Shown in pieces: positions 23,901-34,678 of a stretch of 64,000 nt of DNA. The notes under the pieces are model-generated. The model did not search any database, was not told the DNA's origin, and saw nothing but the letters and a program-made list of their open reading frames with translations. Source of the stretch: Paracyclopina nana (lineage: Eukaryota > Arthropoda > Copepoda > Cyclopoida > Cyclopettidae); the NCBI GenBank assembly GCA_019096065.1, contig JAGUCH010000001.1:6014001-6078000 (forward strand). The letters are read 5' to 3'. The translations under genes were made by a program, and so were the position numbers. How positions within the stretch are numbered: position 1 is the stretch's first letter; every line of letters starts with the position of its first letter.

Positions 23901-26900
23901 TTAAAACCCAACTTGGTCCATTGAAACTCCAGTTAGAACTTTTGACCCTGCAAAAAGTTTGAAACAACTTACAAAAACTAACTTGACAACCTGTAAGCAA
24001 AAAAATCAGCAATAGTGCGAAGCAAAAAAGTTCCAAAGACCGTGAAAGAAGAAAACGGAGGCCCAAATTATTCTCTTGTCAAAGGCATGTTCTAAATTGC
24101 ATTTTACAAAGGTCATTGGCTGAAGAGAGCATGATTTTACTCTTTTTGGCTGAAAGTCAAAGTTAAGCGTAGGTCCGTCAACTCATGGAGTGCGTAGACA
24201 GAAATTATGGGACACGAGGGTGTGGTATACAAGCGTCTAAATTGGTTCTGGGACAGATCTTATGGGCCACAAGGAATAAGTAACGAGACCTGGTTCAGAG
24301 CCTCGAAGGTTGACGCTATATGGGCCAAAGAGTTGCATTTTTGCAAGAAAAATGGCTGAATGGCCAAAATCAAACTCGATGGTTGGCCAAAGCTCGGAAG
24401 AATTGATTATGTTGCGAATTTGCAATAATAGTGGGCATAAAAACGGCAATTGCAGTTGCAGCTAAAGTTTCAAGTGGGCACACTACTAAATGAATATGTA
24501 TGTAGCACAGTAAATGCTGAGTAAGACCAAAGTTTTAGAAAGAGTATTTCTCTTGAGCAATATACCTTTCCTTTTTTATGGGCTACTTTGTCATAAAAAG
24601 TGGCTCCATTTCGGGGCATGGATCATCTGTTTTCATAGGAGTGGGTTAAAATTCGATCCTGTGCCGGCAATCTCAGCTTCCATTTTTCACTCGTTCAGAG
24701 CTATTTAGCAGCCATGTCAACTTTTGAGGAATGGATTGAGTGTATGAAAAACTGACAAACTCACCAGCACGTGGCAAGAGAAACCAAGGCCAAGACGAGG
24801 TGACACGTAGTAGGCCATTACCATGGTTGTAGTATCAAATTACTTTTCTAGGTTTTATGCTCGCCTCAACCGTTTTATCATAGACCGCAAAAGCGGAAAT
24901 AACATGAGCCACACAATTGTGTGCCATATTTCATTTTTTGAACATCCTAACTTTCGAATGAGCCAAACTGCCTAAAATCTGCAAAAAAATCATGCAAGTG
25001 GGGAAAAATCAGTTGATAAATGCCCCTAAAGCAACATAGTTAAAATCTGTTGCTTTTAAGTATGGAAATTTGTTCTATTCAACCTAAAAGAGCATAACAT
25101 CAAAGGGGGAAATGGTCTTGTCGCAGTTCAATCGAAAAAAGGGATTCTCAGTCCGTGGCGAAAATCTTGTACTACGATTCGAGTCTGTATGGAGTGTGAA
25201 TTCCTGTTATTACTGAAGATGATCGGAAATGTAGGATGCTATCTCTTGGCAAACAGAATTAGCCTTTTGTAATGAATATGGGAAGACAGATAAGGCAGGG
25301 GATGGAGAAGACAACGATTGCCACTGTCTGGAGTCATTAGAACTAATTTAGTCCACCATGGGACATAAATACTCATTTCGACTTTCAGATGCAATAAAGT
25401 CGGCTGAGCAAGACGCCCAATTGTAATGAAGCCATATTTTCTCCACTTATAAAAATTGCCTGGTTTTTGGTAGTGCATTTTCCCCTCGTGGTGAAGAGGG
25501 TGGGTGGAGCAAAACCAGATATAGATCATCCAAAGGGATGATTTATTGGTCCGAGCATTCAGAAGAGTAAATGTAATGGGACACACTTGACTTCTCTTAC
25601 AAGCCTTTAATGGCTTTCTTCCTACCCAGGAATTCCCTATATCTCTAGAATTATTACAATAATACGCGTACTTATTTAAATGCGCAGTTTAGTTTGCACA
25701 GCCCAATTTACTAACAGGAGCTAATCTTCCATTCTAATTATACTTCGCAAAATCGAATGCCCTCTAAAAAGGAAAAGCTCACAAGCTAACGAAGCGTTGA
25801 AGTTCAAATAGGGCCCATAAGCCCTCCCTAAAACTTTGTCTAATAAATGTTCTATCTCCCAGAAAATGCATTGGTTTGATCCTGAACTAATTGGAAGAGG
25901 ATTCTGCATTTTAATAGTGCTTCAGACTGTCTAGCTACTCTACCCTAAAAAGAGAACTCGATTGTTTTTTTCGGTTCTATCATGACTTTAGGCGAGATCT
26001 GCGTAATGCGGTCCACCAAACACTTTTTTCCCAACCTAGTGTTCGGTTCTTTATGATATCACAAGGTTTATGGAGCGTTGAGGAAAATAAGCCATTGGCC
26101 ATTCGCTCTTGAAGTAATATTTTCTGTTAAGTCTCGGATAAATCATGCCATTTGCAAAAAAAATCAATGCTTTTTCTCTGCCTTTTTTGCTTTGCTTCTC
26201 AGCCCTCTGAAAGTTATAGCTAGTCAGTTGCCATTTTTCGAAACAAGCTTAATTTTACTTCGCTGCCATTTATTCTTGGTGGAAAAACGAGCTTTTGATG
26301 ACAAATGAGGTTGTAACATGAGGAGTGTTCCAAAAGAACCTCTCAGACCATTTCAAACGGGCATGAAAAGGTCTCCACGTCAAGCTTTGATATCAGCAGG
26401 AGCGCATCCATACCGTCACACTATTTGAAAGCAAACTTCCGCCCATTTCATAAAATGGTGAGAGATTGGCCTGGTTCTATACTTTTTAAAAGTATAAGTA
26501 AGGTGTCTATAATGTACTGATTTTTATTGTTGGAACTGGGCTAATGAAAAATGCCAGCCAAAAAATCTTCACATGCCATGTTCTTTACTATGTTCACAGC
26601 TTATATATCTAACGCGAAAAAGATGAACTGTTTTCTGCATATCTTTTTTCTGGACAAAAAAATCATTTGTCACTTCTCAATGAAAAGCAGACACGACAAT
26701 AAGATGTGAGCTTTCTTCGCATATTTCTACGACTCCTTCTGCACTTCCAAGGCAAAAATGGTTGTCATGTCAAAAAGCAATAAAAATTCTTTTTACGCTA
26801 AAATCGATAAAGTAAGCTCTTCATCATGCTGTCATGGGCTTGCAAAAAGCGAGTGGCAACAGCCAATTATGAGGGCTTACGAGCACAGGCATGTTTGATT

Positions 26901-27179
26901 TTCTAGTGTCTAAGATTATGGCCTGCTAGACACACACACTGGTTCGTTATATTTTGAACCTAGCTAAACTACCGTACAAAAGCCCTAATAAAAAGGAGTA
27001 CGTTTTCATCATGCTGCTGTTTGGTTAAATTGAAATTCCTTGGATGCAGCAAGGCAGGCATCGATCGATCGAAAAAGGCAATATGTGGTCAAATGGCCAG
27101 ATAGGCTTAAGGCAAAGTCACAGAAAGAAGACAGAGGAGGGTCATTGTCAGGCCAAAGTCAACTCGCAAAGCAATGACG

Positions 27180-27272
27180 TAAAAATAAATTAAGTCAGTT
27201 TTCCTTGAAGTAAAAATATATTAAGTCTGTTATCCTTAAAGTATGAGTATATTCAGTCGGTTTTCCTTTTCG
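27180..27272. repeat. Three-copy 31-bp tandem repeat
   Basis: Three diverged 31-bp units share the pattern TAAAAATAWATTAAGTC followed by GTTTTCCTTRAAG. The third is the most diverged. No coding potential. Confidence 0.75.
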
Positions 27273-28475
27273 AAGCATTATTATCAAGGGTTTTTTTTAA
27301 AGAATATTTTTATCATTTTTAAGAATAAAGTGTCGTCTGAAATATTTTGTGCCTTTCAATATTTCTCGGTTGGAACATCAAACTAGCTAGCTGCTGCACC
27401 GACCAACCCCATCTCTCTCCCTCTCCCTTTTAAGGCCTTGGACATAAAATGCACATTTCACTGCTACACACTATCCAGACATAAGTGGATGTGTGGTGAA
27501 GATTAAAACACCAAGGAGCAAAAATTGAATCAAAACTTGGCAGCTTAAAAATGAAATGCATTTGCAGCAGTTGGCATTATATTTTATCATAGTGGTATCA
27601 TAAACGGGCTGCAGTTAAATTACGGAGTGTCAGAGTTGCTGTTTGACCTCATTGCATTGCAAGTGTGTCGAGTCTCTAGGGTAAAAATATTGCAGGCATT
27701 GGTTTGACATGCATGATATGATGCACTGAACCAGTTTGATCTAAAAACAAGCCTATCTCTCTCAATATGCTTTCCTGCTATAGTCCACTGATAATTTTGA
27801 TATTTTATGAGCTTGTGGCTATGATCAAACGACGACTTGATGAGGCAGGAAAAATATCTCTCTATAGATTAAAGAGGTTGGAGTTAGGTTTATAGTGATT
27901 TTTTTAAATCTTGAATGCAGACTTTTGTCTAGAAGACAAATGTAGTGCATTATTTTGAGGCAATCATACGGCAAGAAATGGCTAATAGCCGTAAAAGGTT
28001 TTTTATTCTCACTGAATCGAGTAGATTTACGACTTGCGGGTAAAAATAGAGCTAACTATGAGTGAGCAAAAAAAGCCCTGACATGAATGTCCATCTATGA
28101 AGAAGAAGAAGAGGCATCCATAAAGAGAGCCCAAAAGAACCCAAATAATAAAAGAAGAATAGAAGTGACAATTATTTCCAGTTATGCCATTGTCTAGCAG
28201 TGCACTCTTCGGGTTTTTTTCATGGAAAATAGCCATTTTTGCCAAATGTTTCATTTTTCCCAATTGTATTTGGCATCAAAAATTGATTCGTAAGTTAATT
28301 TTTCTTCATTGGTTAGGTATAATACATTAGGAAATCATTGCAATAACGCACAAAAAAAGCTTTCTTACCTCCTCTTCAGAGACCGGAATATCGTGGTCAT
28401 TAAGCGCAAGTTCACTCAGAGAGCCACTTCACACAATCACTTTTTAGGTCTGATCAATCTCAAGTTGACACTTAC

Positions 28476-28680
28476 ATTGACTTTCAGGTTGGGTATTTTC
28501 ATCTCCGAAAAGCGCGGCGGAGAACTTGCCAGGAGCGGCACAGAAAATTTTGCGAGCACTGACAGTGAAACGGTAGAAAGCTCTTCTGCTCGCCGTTTCC
28601 AAGGAGCTCCGTCTACAATGGCATCAATCTCTGCTGTAGAATTCTTGCCGTTTTTTCCAGCTTGTTATTGTTAAAGCCTT
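28476..28680. other. GC-rich open island, possible unassigned exon
   Basis: A locally CpG-richer stretch in AT-rich DNA is open on both strands. On the minus strand about 62 codons end at a consensus donor (AAT|GTAAGTG, donor at 28475). On the plus strand a good acceptor (GACTTTCAG) at about 28487 precedes about 62 open codons. It could be a first or 5' UTR exon of the dpr-like gene or a stray island. Confidence 0.3.
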
Positions 28681-29922
28681 ATTGAAAATTCCAGGGACGC
28701 CTAATGAATTAGGCCCACGAGAATCACTTTTTCATTCAAGATTCGTACACAAGAGAAAAAAATGTCAGGACATTTTCGCGGTAAGCAGATGTAAGACACT
28801 TGCTTATTAGTATGCGCTTTTTGGTTTCGTAGTTGTTTCTCTAGGTCTTCAAAGTGAGTGACATTGTACAACTCTGATAGAAAGTTTTTGCTTAACTAAA
28901 CGATGACCCGCATGATATTAATTCGTTGATGACCCAATTTGAATCACTAAAAGAACCGTCTGTTTCATCAACAAATGGCTACGTTCGCCACCATTGCCAC
29001 TCAGATTAAAAAGTTGTGAGGGCAAGTAAACTTGAGAAATTTTGAGCTCTTCCTGCAGCTTTAGAAAAAAAGTGCTTTTGCATAATTACGTCAAGAAAAA
29101 GTTGGCAAATTAAAATATTGCAAGAGGAAGGAAGAATACTTCTTCTGGTAAATAGGAGCAAACGAAAGCTTACCTAACTTTTCTCAATGCTTTATATTAG
29201 TTAAATTTTTTACAATACTCTTGAGCGCAACTTGCATGAGTAAGCCCTATTTTTCATGGGTATCAAACCAAGGTAATGAATTACTTGTGACGCGTACTTA
29301 TTTGCTCGACAGAAAAATGCAACTCACCATGAAAGCAAGCCGATTTCCTTTGGCAATCTTCCGTCATTGAATATTTGAATGTTCGATCTTTTCTAAACAT
29401 TTAGTCATGCATTTTGAAGATGGCCAGTAGCAGTAAGAACTGAGACTCCGTTTTATTTGCCATCTCCTCGCAACCTTTTATCTTAAGACACGAAACCTTT
29501 CATTTACTAGCTTGCAAACTCAGCAATCAGCATTTACTGAGCTCACTGCGCAGGACACTGTTATTCTGTTAACGCGCTCCCTGCTCAGAAAATGCTTGTT
29601 TTCTCTTATCTCGACGAGGATCTCGACAATCTCGAGTTCATATACGACTTACGGTGCAAAATGAGTGATAAAAAGACTTCAGATATAAAGGAAGATTTCT
29701 GATATTGTATTTTTGGATCCATCAGGGGAAAAGGTAAGAACAGCATACTTAATTCGAATGGAGTAATGTCGTATTACAATTTTTGTTAGTGGTAGAGAGT
29801 AAATTTCTCCATGCTTTAAAAAAAGTAATAGAGAGGTTTGTAGAGAGATTTTTCCCTTCACAAATGGTAGCTGTTAGACACGCAGAAGTACGATATTGCC
29901 TAACATCGAGTAATTGTAGAGG

Positions 29923-32900
29923 TTATGAGTAAAATGTCAAAACTGAAGTCTGGTTGCCCCTCACGTACAAAAATGGTGGCATGTTTCTTGACATAATTTC
30001 CAGCCAGCTCATATACAGGGCTGGTGAAGTGACTCCATTTCTTGGCATTGGCAGCGTCCTAAAAGAAAGCCATGAGCACAGCTTCAATTTTCCAGATTTT
30101 AAAAAGTCCTTTTTTAGCTTACATAATGATCATTTCTGATTTGGAAGAGTTTTCTCGGAGAAGTTCAGTCAATCTGAGATGTCTGTTAGTTCTATCAACA
30201 TTGGCTGTAAGATCTGCTCCTTCAATGCTTACAGAGTCTGTGATTGTCTTGAATTCGCGTCTTACTTCCTCTCCTGCTTTTCTCGTCACATCCGGAATGA
30301 CAGTGACTTCTGAGTAATCGATTCTGAACTTGGCCAACAAGCTAGCCATTCTGAAATTGAAATTATCCCGGAATTAAAATGTCTCAATCTTAAGGCTCTC
30401 TGCCTAATACTTTCGTGTCTCTCGATCCAGTTCATCACCCTTGTTGGCCAAAGTGAAGACTCTTAGAGTGCACTCTGAAAATTGAGCCCGCGTTGTTAAA
30501 ATGTAAGGCAAAAGCAAAGTCAGTCCTCCATCGTCATAAAGCCACCAAACATCAATATTTCCCTTCCTTTTTTTAGTCTGTAAGAAAAGATGAGATAGGT
30601 CTATGCAGCAATTTTACAATTGATAAAGTCTTACTTGGAATTCTGTGATCCTTTCTACAACATTTTGTTGAAGAGGGCTTCCATTCACTCCATGATAAAC
30701 GGCTACTGATGTTCTCCTACCTCGTGTCTTTTCTACCACCAGATTTGCGAAGCTATGAGTCACAGTGCTTTGGGATCTGTCATCATCATCTGAGTTGTTC
30801 ATGCTCTCTAGAAGAAAGCGTGTCATCAAAGCAAGAGCTATTAGCCCGGTTCCAACAACAAAATAAATATAGTATAAGCACAATTAACAAGCATAGTATG
30901 GTGCAGCTGAGCAAGCGAGCTAGCTCGGACCACACTTCACTTTAAAAAAGTTTAAGTAAGGTGTCCATACTACAATTGTTTTCATTGTTGGATTGTTACT
31001 TTACAACTTTCGATTAGCCTTACCCCGCCTACTTTCATCAGGATTGCACGGAAGAATGAGTTGTTCTTGCCTCCCAATTACTGATGAGTAGTCACAACCA
31101 CCTTTAAGCTTGAGAATGCCAACAGCTAGGTTCATGTTGAATCCGTGATGAATAATATTTAGGTATGAGTTGAGGTTGTTTAAATCTTCCATCCAATTGT
31201 TTTTAAAGCCCATCAGAATCATATTGGGTACAAGTTTTCCAATACCAGCTGCATTCATAATTGTGTAAGCCCCATCATCAAGGCTCTTGTTAGGCACAAC
31301 ATTGAAAAATGCTTTGACATTATGATCTTTAAACCACTGACCAGTCTCAGTTTTTAAGTTTTCCAAGTGCTTGAATGAAGGATTTCCTCCATCAACATGA
31401 GCACAGATCATTAGGGACAGTTTTTTTGTCAATAAGGCAGCAAAATCAACAAGCGGTTGTCTAAGATATAAATAGCAAATCAAAAAATGCAAAGATGAAA
31501 TGTAAATTTGGTACCTATGAACTGGAATGCCTGTGAATACCAATATCTTGGGACGATAATTCTTTACGTGATCAGGAATGTCATTCAGCATTTGAACATT
31601 TCTCAAAGCTGAAACAAATTGCTGAGCTTGGTAGGAACTGCCCCAATTTGCTTCTGGTTTTCTGTAATTTATGTAAAAATACAGAACAAAAATGCATCCA
31701 AAAGTGACCAGAGCAGTCACCCAGTCCATCAAAAACATAACAGCCACGCAAAGAACTGTTGCTAAGAGTGCTACCCATTTGTTGTAGTACTTAAATGTTG
31801 GCCTCCAACCTGGACTTTTTGTTATTGATGCATGAAACACTGAATAATTGATCAGTGCATAAGCAGCTACAAAGAAGTTTGATAAAAGTGTTGAGACAAC
31901 ATCCAACTTTCCAATAAGCAAGCAACCAAGGGTGATAAAAAACACCAAAAAGTATCCTCTGAATGGGTCATTGTTTGCTCCATGGCCCACAGCAAAAACA
32001 TGGATCATTGGATATAGTTTGTCTTTTGACAGGGCTTGTAGAACTCTAGGAGCCCCAACCAATGATGCTATTGCAGATGAAAGTGTTGCAGCAAAGCAAC
32101 CAGCATAGATCAAGTATCCAGTGAAAGACATTTTAGCCATCATTTGTTGGTCATTTGAAGTTCCATATTTACACAAAGTTAGGTTTAGTGCCATTCTTGC
32201 TTCTATGGAGCAATTGTCAAAAGCCATCATGCCTTCAGTAAGGTTCCCATTTATGGTGGCATAGTACTCATCTGCATCTCCTGATGCCTGTGAAATAGCA
32301 CTCCCACCAACCAGTATACCATAGCCAAAGTATGTGAGAAAAGTAACAAAGATGGCAAGCAGGGTTCCTTTTGGAATTGCCACTGATGGATCCTTGAGGT
32401 CTCCAGATAAGTTGGCTCCAGCTACTATACCAGTGACAGCTGGGAAAAACACTCCAAATAAGGTAAAAAATGAAAGCTCCTTTTCAGGGTCTTCATTGTC
32501 ATGATAATCTGACTTTTCATTGTGTTTAAGAACTTCCATACTAAATGAAAACAGAAATAAAAATTGACAAAAGCTTTTAAAAACATTTCAAGTATACCTG
32601 TAACCTAAAAAGCCATACTTCTTCTCTTCTTCTTTTGGCAGAAAGGTTCCAATTATGAAATCAATTTGCGAAACAACTAGCAATCCTAAAAGAAGCATTT
32701 GAACTCTTGTGACCCAATCCATGCCAACAACAGCCAAAACCAGGATAGCAATAAGAACAATGACACCAATAATTCTGATGTTATTTAGCCTATCCTCATC
32801 ATCAGAAACATTTCCCACTATTCCTTGAAAGTCATCCATGTACTCCACAAGCATGTCCAGCAAAGAGTCACAGAAGCCAATTATGTACATAGACACTGCA

Positions 32901-33776
32901 ATCGAATTTGCCAAAACAAACATTATTCCAATAGCGCCTCCAAATTCTGGGCCAAGAGATCTTGAGATCATGTAGTAAATTCCACCTCCTTTAATTTGGC
33001 CATTTGTTGCTACTGCTGACATAGAAATGGCTGTTAAGACAGTAACAAGGTTACAAAGGCAAATGCAGCACAATCCTTGAATGAGGCCTCCCTGTCCTAT
33101 AACCCAAGTGAGCCTTAAGAAAAGCATAACGCCCCAAATATTGAGAAGGCATCTCATCTAATTGAGAGAAATTATATAACTGAACAACTAAATATATTGA
33201 GAGCCACATGACTTACAAAAACTCCATCAAGCCATCCAAACTTAACAACTTTGCCTTTTAACTTTTCCTCTGGCTTGATTTCTCCTTCCTCCTGAATCTG
33301 AAAAATACAAAAGAACATGGGCATTGACCTTTTGCTATTGGCTAAGAGGCATAATCAACAGTTACTGACGGCCGCACGCCTACTTACACAAGAAGATCAT
33401 TTACCTTTTTTGGCACCATTCTGGCAAGCACATATTAGATCTTCGAAAACGGCTTACCTTTTCCAATGCGAATTTTCTTCCATTTTTAAGTTCATCCAAA
33501 GTTGGTCTCTGGCCCATATTTAGGATTGATGATAGATCAAGATAGTTCTTTTCGGACGGTAAAACTTCAACCTGCAATAAATGTATACGGTTACAAAACG
33601 GCCAAGTATCTTATGCAATCATCCGTTTTTCTTACCGTCATTCCTTGTAGGCTTTTGTTGGCATCATATACGTAAGTGTGATAGTTCATTTCAGTTGCAC
33701 CAAAATAAGGTGGAACTTCTTGCTCTGGAATTTCTTCCAAAAAAGAAGGGTTATCACGTCCCTCCATCGCGACCAT
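29923..33776 (-). CDS. Na-(K)-Cl cotransporter, SLC12A1/2/3 type, paralogue A
   Basis: Ten exons: 33776-33636, 33571-33458, 33297-33217, 33157-32598, 32540-31515, 31460-31024, 30807-30635, 30577-30411, 30350-30123 and 30058-29923. They sum to 3063 nt, a 1,020-residue protein. Family marks in order: [23 protein letters not shown] in TM1; [13 protein letters not shown] in TM3; [21 protein letters not shown] in TM6; NxS/T sites (NLT, NCS, NLT) in the large outer loop; [35 protein letters not shown]; and the C-terminal LTFYS of NKCC/NCC. The family carries Na+, Cl- and often K+ inward across the plasma membrane. The N-terminus is short and I see no clear RFxV/I kinase-docking site. Start chosen at the first in-frame ATG, with a second ATG three codons on. 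The 560- and 1026-nt exons match paralogue B in length. K+ dependence cannot be read from sequence. Confidence 0.93.
31461..31514 (-). other. 54-nt stop-free intron in NKCC paralogue A
   Basis: AG|GTACCAAAT to ATATCTTAG|ACAACC on the minus strand; 54 nt, open in frame. Paralogue B has an intron at the same codon (37244-37308) that is 65 nt and contains stops. Removing it restores GIPVHRQPLVDF, matching GIPGHRQPLVDF in B. Confidence 0.85.
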
Positions 33777-34678
33777 ATTCGGCTGTCAAAGAAATTGATT
33801 TTATATATTTCTTTAGGTCATTTTCATAGCTATATAAGCTACGTGAAGTAGTGCAGAGTATAATATGAGGAATAACAATTATAATCCGAGCACGCATTAT
33901 GAAACTATCCTTTGTCTAAAAATGTAGGTTGCTTGGTCGTAAAAAAGCATGAAAAGAGGAGAGGTGTTTACTTACCTAGTACTTCACGCTTTGAAAGGTG
34001 TTCTACTATTGACCAGCTAGGCTCAAAAATTCTTGTTTTTATGACCACAGATTATAGATCTGGTCTTGTTTTTAAAGCAGCCCGTGCTATCTAACAGCGC
34101 TTCTCCGCTCGGTAGTTTGCATATTAGCCTGGATAAAAAGAACGTGAGCCGACTCGTTGATTAATTTCTAGTTGAGTTTAATTTTAGCCATAGCAATTTT
34201 TCCCTATTTTTAGATATTGAATTTTTCCATCAAAAATATAGCTCGTGGATTGGATTATTGGGTTCACAACTCTTCTTCTTTTCGTTTTAATTTCATGTAA
34301 TAATGAACTGTCTTCTTCGCTTGGCTCATCAAGTTATGATAATTTTATTTTTCGTTAAATCTATGCATACATTTTTTATGAAATATTAACCACTTTTAGC
34401 TTGATATGTACAATTTTTGTTATTGCATCTTTCCTCGTAAATAATTTTGGTTAATATCTACTTATGTTGGTATGCGCAAAAAGTGCTACAGTTGATGCAC
34501 AGTGTTATATGTGTGTCAAGCAAAAATAAAGTTAAAATAGCTGGATAATTATAGTGGACTCTGCGTCCATCAAGTACAGGTGCACTTGTTGCCCTATTTG
34601 TATGTAGGGAGTTTGACGCTTGGAAAAGAATATGCATTAATTTGGAAGGCATAGCATTCGCGTAGATATCCCAATATC
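33777..34678. other. Spacer between the two NKCC genes
   Basis: About 900 bp, AT-rich. It must hold the promoter and 5' UTR of paralogue A and the 3' UTR of paralogue B (both on the minus strand). No ORF of note. Confidence 0.6.

Larger units (their letters stand above)
20468..29922. other. Gene-poor AT-rich 9.4-kb stretch
   Basis: No convincing protein gene was found on either strand. It holds a (CT)n run at 20927-20947, a 31-bp tandem repeat at 27180-27272, a short sequence near 26490-26540 resembling one in an NKCC intron, and a GC-richer open island at 28476-28680. It may include 5' UTR exons and regulatory DNA of the minus-strand dpr-like gene and the 3' flank of the first NKCC gene. 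Confidence 0.5.

Noticed and set aside
26330-26470. Segment that looked like a mariner end (GTGTTCCAAAAGAACCTC)
   Set aside because: No matching inverted end, target duplication or transposase fragment nearby.
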